NCBI GenBank assembly: GCA_026398175.1 | Contig: JAPLTJ010000140.1 | Span: forward strand, 1 to 54,633 | Reading direction: 5' to 3' | From: Verrucomicrobiia bacterium | Lineage (GTDB): Bacteria; Verrucomicrobiota; Verrucomicrobiia; Chthoniobacterales; UBA6821 | Length of the DNA: 54,633 nt | Part shown: piece by piece, positions 25,554 to 34,685 of the stretch | How positions within the stretch are numbered: position 1 is the first letter of the stretch | Layout: every line of letters starts with the position of its first letter | The notes under the pieces: generated by a model | What the model saw: only the letters and a program-made list of their open reading frames with translations | Told to the model about the DNA's origin: nothing | The model's database searches: none | Translations under genes and position numbers: made by a program

Positions 25554-25678
25554 TCAGATAGGCCAGTCTAAAATGAATCGAAAAGCAAGCTCTTTTTTAA
25601 TTTTATTTTCCCTCAAAAAAAGAGGGCTTGCCTCCGAAGGAAATTTTTGCTAAACCGCCTGCCTTTTCTCTTGTCACT

Positions 25679-26125
25679 CTATTTCCGAACGCTTGATTTT
25701 TTTGCGCCTCTTTTTTTCTTCTTCGGCCCCTCTGCGAGGCGCTGATTCCAAAAAAGAGCCGTGTCGCTAAACCGTTTTACCAATTGTTGAAACTGCTCCA
25801 AAGAGACTCCTTTGAGCTGCTCTTGATAACAAAGAAAGACTGTTAAACTCGCTGGATCTACACCAATTGTGGCACCACCTGTTCCTCCCCATAATAAATT
25901 GGCTTCTAACAATTCATCATAAAAGAGTTCACTTTCTTTTGGTTTCAAAACCCCGACCAGGCTTGAAAGAAGAAGCGCATTCTGCTCTTCGTTATATTCG
26001 AGATCAATGGTCACCCGATCATCGAAGCGCAACGAACAAAGCCCTTGCGGGTGAGGTTCAAGAGACGAAACCCCAATATTCTCTCCAAACATTTTAATGA
26101 GTTTTTGGAAGTTTTCTAGTGACAT
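25679..26125 (-). CDS. CesT-like type III chaperone with basic tail
   Basis: A 148-residue protein with the SycE/CesT pattern, closest in feel to the chlamydial Slc1-type chaperones: N-terminal helix (F-Q-K-L-I-K-M-F-G-E-N-I-G), strands (L-C-S-L-R-F-D and V-T-I-D-L-E-Y), a helix around F-Y-D-E-L-L-E-A-N-L-L-W-G-G-T-G-G-A, then a strand and a C-terminal helix. The last 16 residues are strongly basic (P-K-K-K-K-R-G-A-K-K), unlike the acidic ends usual for this family. Its start overlaps the end of glnD by 10 bp, so it seems to be the last gene of an ompA-glnD unit. No cargo gene is adjacent. Confidence 0.68.
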   Translation of the reverse strand: MSLENFQKLIKMFGENIGVSSLEPHPQGLCSLRFDDRVTIDLEYNEEQNALLLSSLVGVLKPKESELFYDELLEANLLWGGTGGATIGVDPASLTVFLCYQEQLKGVSLEQFQQLVKRFSDTALFWNQRLAEGPKKKKRGAKKSSVRK

Positions 26126-28974
26126 ATCGATCTAGATCCGTGATGAGGTAAAGATAAGTCGGATGTCGATAAATGCAACACCTTGTTATCTGATCCTGCT
26201 CTCTTTTTAAAAAGAGCAGGCGCTATCGCAACAGTTAATTGTCGTTGCAGTGCCTCTTTTTCATCAGCATCTTCTATTTTTTCCCCATGTGAATTTAAAA
26301 CATAGAACGTATCAAAGGCCCCTCCCATCTCAGTGGCTATCCGCGCGAGATCAATAGAAAGCCCCCGCTGACTAAAAACCTGAACGAGATCATAAAAAAG
26401 ACCTTGCCGATCGGATGCCTCTACCTCCACCAAGGTATAGATTGGATGAGAATGAGAATCGATAACCACTCGTGGCAAAATCATCCCTTCCTCAATCGCC
26501 TGGCGCTGGCTCAAGGAATGAGGCTCTGGCTTTTTAAAAATCGGTTTTTCGGTGGTGTTTAAAAATTCTTTGAGGCTTCGTTCCATGGTTCGCTTTTCCT
26601 TTTCGTTAACCAAGGAATCTCGACGAACGCTATTCACTCTAAAAATATCTAACGTGAGATGGTCCGTGCGGGTAAAAATGTCAGCCCCGAGAAGATTGAT
26701 TCCTGCAATCAAGAATGATGCTGCTATTTTTTCGAGAAGATATCTCCGATCCCATCCACAAATCCAAACTTCGGTGTGCCCCTGCTCGAAATGCTCTTTC
26801 CAACGAATTTCAGGCTCGATAATATTGGCCTGATTATTTTTAAAGCGTTCAAAAAAAATTCTAAACATTTGTAAATGTTCCGTCAGAAGCTGCGGCTCTA
26901 TCATTCTAAAATAACGTTCAGGCATCTGATCAAAATGATCTCTAATTTCTTCACTGAATCCAGTTCCTAAAACTCCTCTCGCCTGTTCTTCCATTCCAAC
27001 GCGGTTGGCATCGATTTTTTTAAAAAAGTGAATTCCTATTTCCAAATAGTTTTTTGTTTTTTCAAAAAGATTCCAAACGAGTTGCTCTTTCCAATCGCTC
27101 CATTCAACATCTGCTGTTCCCATGCCATCAGCCAATGTCAAGATCATGAGGGCATGAAGAGTCGGAGTTGTTTGAACTGTTTTTGCGAAATTGCTGATGG
27201 TTGTAAAATCTTCTAAATCACGCGAGCGCGCAATGGTTCCCAATTCTCCATGATATTCAACTAAGGTCAACAGGCGCTGGAGACTCTCCCCATGAAGATG
27301 AAATCGCTCTGCAATTTTTTTTGCATCTGCAGCACTGGCTTTAGCATGTTCGGAAACATTAGCAGCCTTGCCAGTATCGTGAAGCAACATGCTGAGATAG
27401 AGAATAGCTGGATCATCCAGATTTTTAAAAAGTGTGCTGTATCGAAAGATCTTTGGATCGTTACTAAAAAGAAGTTGATCTATTTTTTCGATACAGACTA
27501 ACGTGTGTTCGTCTGCCGTGTAATGATGATAGAACTCGTGTTGTACGAGGCAGGTTAAAGCTCCAAATTCAGGAAGGTATTTTCCTAAAAACCCAAGATC
27601 ATGCATGAGTCGGAGGATACGGCCGACTTCTCCCTTGCGAGAAAGAATGAGTAAAAAAATGTTGCGGTTTTCCATTGCTTCCTGAAACCGATGATCTACG
27701 AGGAGCAATCGTCGTTTGATAAGGTCGCTCAGCTCTGGCGAAAACTCAGCTCCCCTCATTTGAGCTAAATGAAAGGCCCTCATCATGCGATGTGGTTCTT
27801 TATTAAAAATATTGTGATGCTCTGGAAAAATCGTCCCTTTTTTCAGCAAAAAGCCATCTATTTTTTCGACATTAAATTTTTTAGAAAAAAACGACGCAAT
27901 CACATTCTGCCGTTTCTCTAATAACTTCATTCGTTCAAGAACTAATGAGGTGATGAGATAAATATCTCTTGTTTTCTCATAGTAATCCTTCATGAATGCC
28001 TCGCTTCTCTTGAGTATACCTCTTTGAGAATACCCTAAGGCGGTTGCAACGACCCCTTGCAAACGAAGCGTCAACCGATCTTGAGGTCGTTTTTCTTGAT
28101 CATGCACTTCTTGGCGAACACTCAATAGAAAGGATTCATTTTTTTCCAATTTCCGCCGTTCGCTTTCGCGAAGATATTTTAATTCTACCAATCGAGAAAG
28201 CGTGTTGGCTTTGACATAAACATTCGCAATCCAGAGAAGGTTTTGATAGTCCCGTAGACCTCCCTTTCCCGATTTAATATTTGGTTCTTGCATGAATACT
28301 GTCTTACCAAATTTTTCATGCATTCGTTGAAGATCCTCTAACCTCCAAGCGACATATTCTTTTTCTTTATTGTAAATACATTTTTTAAAAAAATGTTCTT
28401 TAATTTTTTTAAAAACCTTTTTATCTCCTTTTATCAACCTCATCTCCAGCATGGCTGTCTTTGATATCATCTCTTGATTGGCATGGTCAATTGCTTCAGT
28501 AAGAGAGCGGGTAGCATGTCCTATTTTTAAACCAAGATCCCATAATGCTATCAAAATGGAGCTAACAATTTTTTCTGTAGTGGGCTTTATTAATTCTGCT
28601 TCTTGTAGAAACATAATATCAATATCACTATATGGACTTAATTCTCTCCTTCCATAACCACCTAAGGCAATCACGCAAAAACCTTCATTTTTTAAAGAAT
28701 TTTTATTTTCTTTGAGAGCCATTTCAAGCAGTTCTCCTATTATAATATCCATTGCATCAGAACGATATTGAGCAATCTCTTTCCCTCTAATTTCTTGTCG
28801 ATGCCACTTTTTAAGCTGCTGGGTCTCGCTGCTTTTAAATCGTTTCAATATTTTTAATAAAGACTTTGTCGATGTATTCAGCTTGGTATTCTGACTTACC
28901 TCTTCTTTAACCTCTTTTATAGAATTCTCAAAAAGATTCCTTTCTTCATTTGAGAGAGAAAAAGAAAATTTCAT
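26116..28974 (-). CDS. glnD: [Protein-PII] uridylyltransferase/uridylyl-removing enzyme
   Basis: GlnD senses glutamine and adds or removes UMP on the PII signal protein. The 952-residue protein has the full domain order: a nucleotidyltransferase domain with G-G-Y-G-R-R-E-L-S-P-Y-S-D-I-D near residue 105, an HD hydrolase domain with L-L-H-D-T-G-K-A near residue 520, and two C-terminal ACT domains (the last one with V-E-V-E-A-S-D-R-Q-G-L-F-Y-D-L). Both activities should be intact. It starts 7 bp after the OmpA-like gene. No PII or glutamine synthetase gene is in the window. The 5' half is notably AT-rich. Confidence 0.94.
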   Translation of the reverse strand: MKFSFSLSNEERNLFENSIKEVKEEVSQNTKLNTSTKSLLKILKRFKSSETQQLKKWHRQEIRGKEIAQYRSDAMDIIIGELLEMALKENKNSLKNEGFCVIALGGYGRRELSPYSDIDIMFLQEAELIKPTTEKIVSSILIALWDLGLKIGHATRSLTEAIDHANQEMISKTAMLEMRLIKGDKKVFKKIKEHFFKKCIYNKEKEYVAWRLEDLQRMHEKFGKTVFMQEPNIKSGKGGLRDYQNLLWIANVYVKANTLSRLVELKYLRESERRKLEKNESFLLSVRQEVHDQEKRPQDRLTLRLQGVVATALGYSQRGILKRSEAFMKDYYEKTRDIYLITSLVLERMKLLEKRQNVIASFFSKKFNVEKIDGFLLKKGTIFPEHHNIFNKEPHRMMRAFHLAQMRGAEFSPELSDLIKRRLLLVDHRFQEAMENRNIFLLILSRKGEVGRILRLMHDLGFLGKYLPEFGALTCLVQHEFYHHYTADEHTLVCIEKIDQLLFSNDPKIFRYSTLFKNLDDPAILYLSMLLHDTGKAANVSEHAKASAADAKKIAERFHLHGESLQRLLTLVEYHGELGTIARSRDLEDFTTISNFAKTVQTTPTLHALMILTLADGMGTADVEWSDWKEQLVWNLFEKTKNYLEIGIHFFKKIDANRVGMEEQARGVLGTGFSEEIRDHFDQMPERYFRMIEPQLLTEHLQMFRIFFERFKNNQANIIEPEIRWKEHFEQGHTEVWICGWDRRYLLEKIAASFLIAGINLLGADIFTRTDHLTLDIFRVNSVRRDSLVNEKEKRTMERSLKEFLNTTEKPIFKKPEPHSLSQRQAIEEGMILPRVVIDSHSHPIYTLVEVEASDRQGLFYDLVQVFSQRGLSIDLARIATEMGGAFDTFYVLNSHGEKIEDADEKEALQRQLTVAIAPALFKKRAGSDNKVLHLSTSDLSLPHHGSRSICH

Positions 28975-28980
28975 AACTTT

Positions 28981-29970
28981 TTAATTTTGATGAATTACAA
29001 TTTCAACACGCCTATTGAGTCTTTGCTGTTCAATACTTCCATTGCTTGGAACAATAAAATTTTTTTTTCCAAAACCTCTTACTTGAATTTTTGATCCATC
29101 GATAAGCTGGTGTGATAATAGCCACTTTTTTATTGATTCGGCTCTCCTTTGACTTAAATCCAAATTATATTCATCACTCCCAAAACTATCAGTAAATCCT
29201 TCAATAATGAATTGAGCCTTTGGATTTCGTTGAATAAGAAGTTCTAACTTTTCGAGGCTCTTCTCTGCATCTGGCTTCAGCTGATCCACATTATATTCAA
29301 AAAAGAGATCTGTTGGAAGTAAGATGGGTGCTGTTTTTGAAGTGAGAGGACTATTTTGGTCAAGAAGCTCTTCTATTTTACTATAATTTCCAAGAGAAAC
29401 TGTTTCTTGTGTTTTTATATCTTTGAGGGAGCTTTTACTTGCACCTTGTAGTTGATCCCAATCGATTAAAGGTTGTTTAAAATTGGTCTTCGTTTTTAAA
29501 ATTATTTGATTTTCTAAAAGATATGTTTCTTTTTCTTCTGAAAATTCTTCATTCTTTAGTTCACTAGGTTTAACATCTTTAACAATCGATGGTTGATCGG
29601 TAGTTATTTCATTTTCTGAAATATTTATTCCCACCGGAACCAATGAAGATGCTAGTTTAGTTTCTTCTTTTAGGAGAGTTGGATCTATATCTACTCTTTT
29701 TAACTGAACACGTCTTGGAATAATTCTATCAAAGGAAGAGGGATTGAATGAAGTTATAGTAAAATTGGTTAAGAGGACAAAATGAAAAATAAAAGATAAA
29801 AATAAACAAATAAAAAAAAGGAACAAATAAAATCTAGATTTAAAAAAAAATTTAAATCTAAGTTTAAAAGATTTCAAATTAGAAGTTATTCCCATCATGA
29901 TTTTACTTTTCAATAATTTAGAGTCTATTTCATAATAGTAATGATGAGAATAACTTTTATTTAAACCCAT
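28981..29970 (-). CDS. OmpA-like peptidoglycan-binding protein with N-terminal anchor
   Basis: A 329-residue protein with one N-terminal membrane segment (F-Y-L-F-L-F-F-I-C-L-F-L-S-F-I-F-H-F), a long low-complexity periplasmic linker and a C-terminal OmpA domain: F-E-Y-N-V-D-Q-L-K, E-G-F-T-D-S-F-G-S-D-E-Y-N and L-S-Q-R-R-A-E-S-I. The OmpA domain binds the peptide part of peptidoglycan, so this is a cell-wall linker anchored in the inner membrane, in layout like MotB or TonB-type bridging proteins. Start may be 29970 or the Met pair at residues 25-26. The gene is very AT-rich. Confidence 0.78.
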   Translation of the reverse strand: MGLNKSYSHHYYYEIDSKLLKSKIMMGITSNLKSFKLRFKFFFKSRFYLFLFFICLFLSFIFHFVLLTNFTITSFNPSSFDRIIPRRVQLKRVDIDPTLLKEETKLASSLVPVGINISENEITTDQPSIVKDVKPSELKNEEFSEEKETYLLENQIILKTKTNFKQPLIDWDQLQGASKSSLKDIKTQETVSLGNYSKIEELLDQNSPLTSKTAPILLPTDLFFEYNVDQLKPDAEKSLEKLELLIQRNPKAQFIIEGFTDSFGSDEYNLDLSQRRAESIKKWLLSHQLIDGSKIQVRGFGKKNFIVPSNGSIEQQRLNRRVEIVIHQN

Positions 29971-30169
29971 TTAACAACCACAATATAAGAAAGATCAGCA
30001 CATTTTTCAATGTATTTAAAGATCCTAATAAAAGAATCTTTCTTTCAAAAAGAAAGTTCTACGGAACAAGTTATTCATATTTACGTTAACATTTAAACAT
30101 TATTTAAACATTATTTTTGAATTATGAAAAATTTTCATTAAATGTTGATAATAAGAAAGTAAAATAAAA
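29971..30169. other. Very AT-rich divergent intergenic region
   Basis: About 200 bp between the divergent ompA-like and mnmG starts, dominated by A and T, with a direct repeat of ATTTAAACATT at about 30089-30110. It must hold both promoters. A TTATTCATA at about 30069 is only loosely like a DnaA box. Confidence 0.5.
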
Positions 30170-32080
30170 ATGGATTTTTTTAATTATCCTAAAAAATATC
30201 AAGTTATTGTTATTGGAGCTGGCCATGCTGGGATAGAAGCAGCTTTAGCTTCTGCCAGGTTAGGATGTGAGACACTCTTATTAACTCAAAATGCTGATAC
30301 AATTGGACAAATGTCCTGCAATCCAGCAATTGGAGGATCTGCTAAGGGACATATTGTGCGCGAAATTGATGCTCTTGGAGGAGTTATGGGGCTAAATGCA
30401 GATGCTACTGGTATTCAGTTTAGAATGCTTAATGCTAATAAAGGACCTAGTATTCGTGCCCCACGAGCTCAATGTGATAAGAAGTCTTATCAATTTCGAT
30501 TAAAAGCTATTTTAGAAAGAACTCCTCTACTTACGATAACCCAAGCAAATGTAGCTCGATTTTTAACAAAAGATGATCATATAACTGGCATTGAAACAAC
30601 TTTTGGTGTTCATTACTACTCTGCATCAGTTGTTTTGACAAGCGGTACCTTCATGAGAGGACTGATTCATGTTGGAAAAAGAAGCCAGCCAGGAGGAAGA
30701 ATGGCTGATAGTGCTTCTAGCATCAGCGAAAGTATAGAAGATTTGGGTTTTAAAATGGGTCGTTTTAAAACTGGAACTCCTTGCCGTATTTTAGCAAAAT
30801 CGATTGATTTTTCTCTTTGTGAGCGGCAAGATGGCGATATTATTACTTCTCCTTTTTCTCATATTAGAGAGACGATCACCCTAGAGTGTGGAGAGATTCA
30901 TACACTCAATCATTTTAAAGATGGAATATTCCACGTGGAACAGATTCCATGTTGGTTGACGTATACCAATGAGAAAACTCATGAAATCATCGCTTCCAAC
31001 ATTCATCGATCCCCTCTTTATGCTGGGATGATAGAGGGCGTTGGACCTCGTTATTGCCCTTCGATTGAAGATAAAGTGGTTAAATTTTCTGAAAAGCCAC
31101 GACATCAAATTTTTTTAGAACCAGAAGGGAGACATACAGGAGAAATTTATGTTAACGGACTTTCTACGAGTCTTCCTTTTGAAGTTCAATACGACTTTAT
31201 AAGATCGATTGAAGGCCTTGAAAAGGCTGAGATCCTCCGACCAGGATACGCCGTTGAATACGATTACATTTTTCCTAATCAGCTTTACCTCACTCTTGAG
31301 ACAAAAAAAATCAGCGGCCTCTATTTTGCGGGTCAAATCAATGGAACTTCTGGTTATGAAGAAGCTGCTGGACAAGGATTGGTTGCAGGAGCCAACGCCG
31401 CACTAAAAGTTTTAAATAAAGAACCTCTCCTCTTAGGGAGAGAAGAAGCCTATATTGGAGTGATGATTGACGATCTTGTCACGCGAGGGACGCCTGAACC
31501 ATATCGCATGTTTACCAGCCGCGCAGAATACCGCCTTCGATTGCGCCAAGACAATTGTGACATTAGGCTAACTGGAAAAGCGATTGAATCTGGATTGGCA
31601 TGTAACTATAGAACAGAGAGTTATATATTAAAAAAAGCATCTATTAATGCGCTCATGGGAAAACTTCCTGCCATGCGGCATGAAGGAATTGGATTAGAAA
31701 GTTGGTTGCGACGTCCAGAAAATAATGTAGGAAAACTCCCAGCTGAAATTCTGAGAGGATATGATTCTGAAATTTGGTCCTATCTTGAAACAGAACTCAA
31801 ATTTGAAGGTTATTTAAAGAGAGAAGATCTTCAAATTCAACGTGCCAAAAAACAAGAGGAGTGGAAAATTCCTGACCAATTCGATTATCATTTGGTTCCC
31901 AGCCTCAGCTCTGAGGCGCGGCAGAAGTTAACAGAGTATAAACCGACTTCCCTGCGACACGCCTCGCGTATTAGCGGAGTGACCCCGGCAGATATCGATG
32001 TTCTTTCTCTCTGGTTGAAGAGAAAAGAAAAAATTCCAGACATCCAGGAATGCAGACAAGGGAATGATATCAACGGATAG
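30170..32080 (+). CDS. mnmG: tRNA uridine-5-carboxymethylaminomethyl modification enzyme
   Basis: MnmG (GidA) works with MnmE to build the cmnm5 group on wobble uridine 34, using FAD and methylene-tetrahydrofolate. The 636-residue protein has the FAD-binding G-A-G-H-A-G motif near residue 17, the conserved [13 protein letters not shown] block, G-T-F-M-R-G, the K-T-G-T-P-C-R catalytic Cys region and the [16 protein letters not shown] block. Full length and intact. In many bacteria mnmG lies near the replication origin; a parS-like site inside this gene fits that. Confidence 0.97.
   Translation: MDFFNYPKKYQVIVIGAGHAGIEAALASARLGCETLLLTQNADTIGQMSCNPAIGGSAKGHIVREIDALGGVMGLNADATGIQFRMLNANKGPSIRAPRAQCDKKSYQFRLKAILERTPLLTITQANVARFLTKDDHITGIETTFGVHYYSASVVLTSGTFMRGLIHVGKRSQPGGRMADSASSISESIEDLGFKMGRFKTGTPCRILAKSIDFSLCERQDGDIITSPFSHIRETITLECGEIHTLNHFKDGIFHVEQIPCWLTYTNEKTHEIIASNIHRSPLYAGMIEGVGPRYCPSIEDKVVKFSEKPRHQIFLEPEGRHTGEIYVNGLSTSLPFEVQYDFIRSIEGLEKAEILRPGYAVEYDYIFPNQLYLTLETKKISGLYFAGQINGTSGYEEAAGQGLVAGANAALKVLNKEPLLLGREEAYIGVMIDDLVTRGTPEPYRMFTSRAEYRLRLRQDNCDIRLTGKAIESGLACNYRTESYILKKASINALMGKLPAMRHEGIGLESWLRRPENNVGKLPAEILRGYDSEIWSYLETELKFEGYLKREDLQIQRAKKQEEWKIPDQFDYHLVPSLSSEARQKLTEYKPTSLRHASRISGVTPADIDVLSLWLKRKEKIPDIQECRQGNDING
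30927..30942. promoter_or_regulatory. Putative parS (ParB binding) site inside mnmG
   Basis: TATTCCACGTGGAACA differs by one base from the palindromic parS form TGTTCCACGTGGAACA. The 12-bp core TTCCACGTGGAA is a perfect palindrome. parS sites are commonly within genes close to oriC. No parAB genes are in the window, so the call rests on sequence match and position. Confidence 0.6.
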
Positions 32081-32140
32081 AAAAAATTTAAAAAAAAGAC
32101 GATTCTTTTTGACGATGTGACAAAGAAAACGTGATAATAG

Positions 32141-33532
32141 ATGACTATGTCGATGATTCCTTATGATCTTATTGTAATTGGCGGTGGACCTGCGGGCTAC
32201 GTAGGCGCTATACGTGCCGCCCAGCTGGGAAAGAAGGTTGCTGTGGTTGAACGCGAGCGCGCTGGTGGCACCTGCCTCAACTGGGGTTGCATTCCCACAA
32301 AATCTTTATTGCGCAATGCTGAGCTTTACTCGCTCCTGAAAAATCACGCCGGTGATTTTGGTTTTGAGATTGGAAGTATGAACTACGATTGGAGCAAGGT
32401 TATTGGACGCTCACGGAAGGTTGCCGACAAGCTTGCGGGCGGCATCGAGTTCCTTCTCAAAAAAAATAAAATCGACTATATCCTCGGCGAAGCCTCTATT
32501 ACAAAGGCTGGTCAGGTTGACGTTCTTAAAAAAGATGGGACTGCAGCGCAACTTGTCGCGCCAAAAATTCTCATCACCACCGGCGTTGTCACTCGCGAGA
32601 TGCCTGGATTCCAGATGAACGGGACCTCCGTCATCGGCAGTCGGCAAGCCATGGCGCTGCCGACGCAGCCGAAAGAAGTCATTGTCATTGGCGCGGGAGC
32701 CATCGGCATCGAGTTTGCTTATTTTTTCAATGCTTTTGGAACAAAGGTCACTGTCGTTGAGATGATGCCTAACATTCTTCCCGTCGAAGATACCGAGGTT
32801 AGCGTGGCTCTTGAAAAGTCATTGACCAAGCAAGGCATTAAAATTTTAACCGAGACAAAAGTGGAGAAAGCGGAAGCAACAGCAACCGGCGTCTCAATTA
32901 CTGTTTCTGGAAAAAAGAATGAAACACTCACTGCCGATGTGGCACTTGTCGCCATCGGTGTTGCACCGCTCTTGCCTGGCGGAATGGCCTTCAATCTCGA
33001 TCCGAAAGGATATCTTGCCGTTAACGAGAAATATGAAACGAGTGTTTCAGGAATCTACGGAGCGGGCGACATCGTTGGGCCACCGTGGTTGGCTCACGTT
33101 GCAAGCTGGGAAGCGATCCAAGCCGTAGAAGGAATGTTTGGAAAACGAAAACCACAACGCAGTCGCACTTTCCCAGGTTGCACCTACTGCCAGCCGCAAG
33201 TTGCCAGCGTCGGCTTAACGGAGCGTGCTGCTAAAGAAAAAGGAATGACGATAAAAATTGGGAAGTTCCCTTTCCAGGCCAGCGGCAAAGCCCAAGCCAT
33301 GGGCGAGACAGACGGGTTTGTAAAACTTCTTTTCAACGAACCTCACGGTGAAATTGTTGGAGCTCATATTATCGGCAACGAGGCAACAGAGATGATTGCA
33401 GAATTAGGATTGGCTATCACGCTCGAAGCAACGTACGACGATATCGCCAGCACCATCCATGCTCATCCAACGCTCAGCGAAGCAGTGATGGAGGCGACGG
33501 AGGCAGCAAACGGACACGCCATCCATATTTAA
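32141..33532 (+). CDS. lpdA: Dihydrolipoamide dehydrogenase
   Basis: The E3 flavoprotein of 2-oxoacid dehydrogenase complexes or the glycine cleavage system, reoxidising lipoamide with NAD+. The 463-residue protein has the FAD motif G-G-G-P-A-G-Y-V-G-A near residue 15, the redox disulfide in G-G-T-C-L-N-W-G-C-I-P-T-K (Cys45 and Cys50), the NAD motif G-A-G-A-I-G-I-E, and the catalytic H-A-H-P-T-L-S-E near the end. Two starts (32141 or the Met five codons later, 32153) are possible. It is followed after 8 bp by the DciA-like gene. No E1 or E2 gene is nearby. Confidence 0.95.
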   Translation: MTMSMIPYDLIVIGGGPAGYVGAIRAAQLGKKVAVVERERAGGTCLNWGCIPTKSLLRNAELYSLLKNHAGDFGFEIGSMNYDWSKVIGRSRKVADKLAGGIEFLLKKNKIDYILGEASITKAGQVDVLKKDGTAAQLVAPKILITTGVVTREMPGFQMNGTSVIGSRQAMALPTQPKEVIVIGAGAIGIEFAYFFNAFGTKVTVVEMMPNILPVEDTEVSVALEKSLTKQGIKILTETKVEKAEATATGVSITVSGKKNETLTADVALVAIGVAPLLPGGMAFNLDPKGYLAVNEKYETSVSGIYGAGDIVGPPWLAHVASWEAIQAVEGMFGKRKPQRSRTFPGCTYCQPQVASVGLTERAAKEKGMTIKIGKFPFQASGKAQAMGETDGFVKLLFNEPHGEIVGAHIIGNEATEMIAELGLAITLEATYDDIASTIHAHPTLSEAVMEATEAANGHAIHI

Positions 33533-33540
33533 AAAAATTC

Positions 33541-33912
33541 GTGATTTCCTCCAAAAGTCATCTTTCGTTTTTACGCAAGCGAGTGTTGCGCGAATGGCGA
33601 GGACTTCCTAGCGAGACAATACCTGACAGGCAAATGATCGTTGCGGATGTTTTGGCCAAGGTTGTAACGAAGCTCGGGCTTCATACACGAATCAAGCAGG
33701 AAGAAATTGCTGCTACGTGGAATGAAATGGTTGGAGATTTTCTTGCAGCACATTCAGAGCCGCAACAGCTCTCGCACGGCATTCTTTCTGTCCGCGTGAT
33801 TCAGCCCACGATTCGCTATGAGCTGGACCGTGTTTGGAAAAAAGAAGTGTTGCAAAAACTGCAGGCACGATTTGGAGCAAAGCTCATTCGTGATGTACGG
33901 TTTGGCTGCTAA
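33541..33912 (+). CDS. DUF721/DciA-like protein
   Basis: A 123-residue protein of the DUF721 family. Members called DciA load or assist the replicative helicase DnaB in bacteria that lack DnaC or DnaI. The family signature is present: W-N-E-M-V-G-D-F-L-A-A-H-S-E-P, then L-S-H-G-I-L-S-V-R-V, then Y-E-L-D-R-V-W-K-K-E-V-L-Q-K-L and the final strand. It uses a GTG start at 33541, 8 bp after lpdA. Helicase loading is inferred from the family; the basic N-terminus fits DNA contact. Confidence 0.72.
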   Translation: MISSKSHLSFLRKRVLREWRGLPSETIPDRQMIVADVLAKVVTKLGLHTRIKQEEIAATWNEMVGDFLAAHSEPQQLSHGILSVRVIQPTIRYELDRVWKKEVLQKLQARFGAKLIRDVRFGC

Positions 33913-33981
33913 AACCTATCTTGAAACTCTACTGACGCAGCGAGTTTGAAGATGGTTTCACATTCAGCTTCTCTATTTTCC

Positions 33982-34332
33982 ATGGAACGAATCATCACTA
34001 TTCAAGGGTTGTCAGTCTTATCATACGTCGGAGTTCCTTCCGAAGAACGTGAGCAAGCGCAGCGGCTCTCCTTTGATCTGCGATTCGCAGCGCTCTTGCA
34101 ACCAGCAACATTAAACGATGATATTGTTGCAACGGTTGATTATGCTGCAGTGAGTCAGCGGCTCGTAGAGCTAGTTCAGATGAGGTCGCGGAGGCTGATT
34201 GAAACCTTGGCTGATGAAATAGCGGAGGCCCTTCTTGCAGAGTTTTCTTTGCGATGGGTTGAGGTGACTGTCCGCAAATTTATTCTTCCAAATACCGAGC
34301 ACGTTGCAGTGACGGTGTGTAGAGAAAAATAA
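33982..34332 (+). CDS. folB: Dihydroneopterin aldolase-like protein
   Basis: A 116-residue tetrahydrobiopterin-fold protein that should act in folate synthesis, splitting dihydroneopterin to 6-hydroxymethyl-dihydropterin and glycolaldehyde. Family features are V-G-V-P-S-E-E-R-E, D-I-V-A-T-V-D-Y-A-A-V, L-I-E-T-L-A-D-E-I-A and V-T-V-R-K-F. I used the ATG at 33982; an upstream start at 33946 is weaker. The usual Lys-Pro near the C-terminus reads R-K-F here, a small deviation. It converges on the ferredoxin gene. Confidence 0.8.
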   Translation: MERIITIQGLSVLSYVGVPSEEREQAQRLSFDLRFAALLQPATLNDDIVATVDYAAVSQRLVELVQMRSRRLIETLADEIAEALLAEFSLRWVEVTVRKFILPNTEHVAVTVCREK

Positions 34333-34337
34333 AATCT

Positions 34338-34571
34338 TTATTCTCCGTCGTTGCCGATAGCCTCAACGGGACAGCCTTCCATCGCCTCTTTGCAGAGGGC
34401 TTCTTCCTCCGGAGTGGAGGGTTGTTTAAAAACAAAAGAATGTCCGCCGTCATCATTGCGCGTGAAATTTGCAGGAGCAGTTTCACGACAAAGATCACAG
34501 TCGATACATTGATCATCTACATAAAATTTTCCTAAAATATTATCAGAGTATTTGTTAGCAAGGTCGGCCAT
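34338..34571 (-). CDS. [4Fe-4S] ferredoxin
   Basis: A 77-residue acidic electron carrier. The cluster ligands are Cys22, Cys25 and Cys28 in C-I-D-C-D-L-C plus Cys67 followed by Pro in E-G-C-P-V-E-A-I-G; Cys60 is an extra, non-ligand Cys. The insert between the motifs (residues 36-58) replaces the second cluster site of bacterial two-cluster ferredoxins, so one cluster is expected. I recognise the sequence type as one common in Verrucomicrobiota. Partner enzyme unknown. Confidence 0.9.
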   Translation of the reverse strand: MADLANKYSDNILGKFYVDDQCIDCDLCRETAPANFTRNDDGGHSFVFKQPSTPEEEALCKEAMEGCPVEAIGNDGE

Positions 34572-34685
34572 AGTGTTTGTTCAAAAAGTGTAATTTTTGG
34601 GGAATAATTTTTTGCGAGGGGAATTCAGATTGTTTTGTTGCGAGGGTGTAGGCTACAGCAAAACGTACTTAAAACTAAAGCGGTT

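Noticed and set aside
29971-30169. Replication origin in the AT-rich gap before mnmG
   Set aside because: No cluster of good DnaA boxes and no dnaA or dnaN nearby; base composition alone is not enough.
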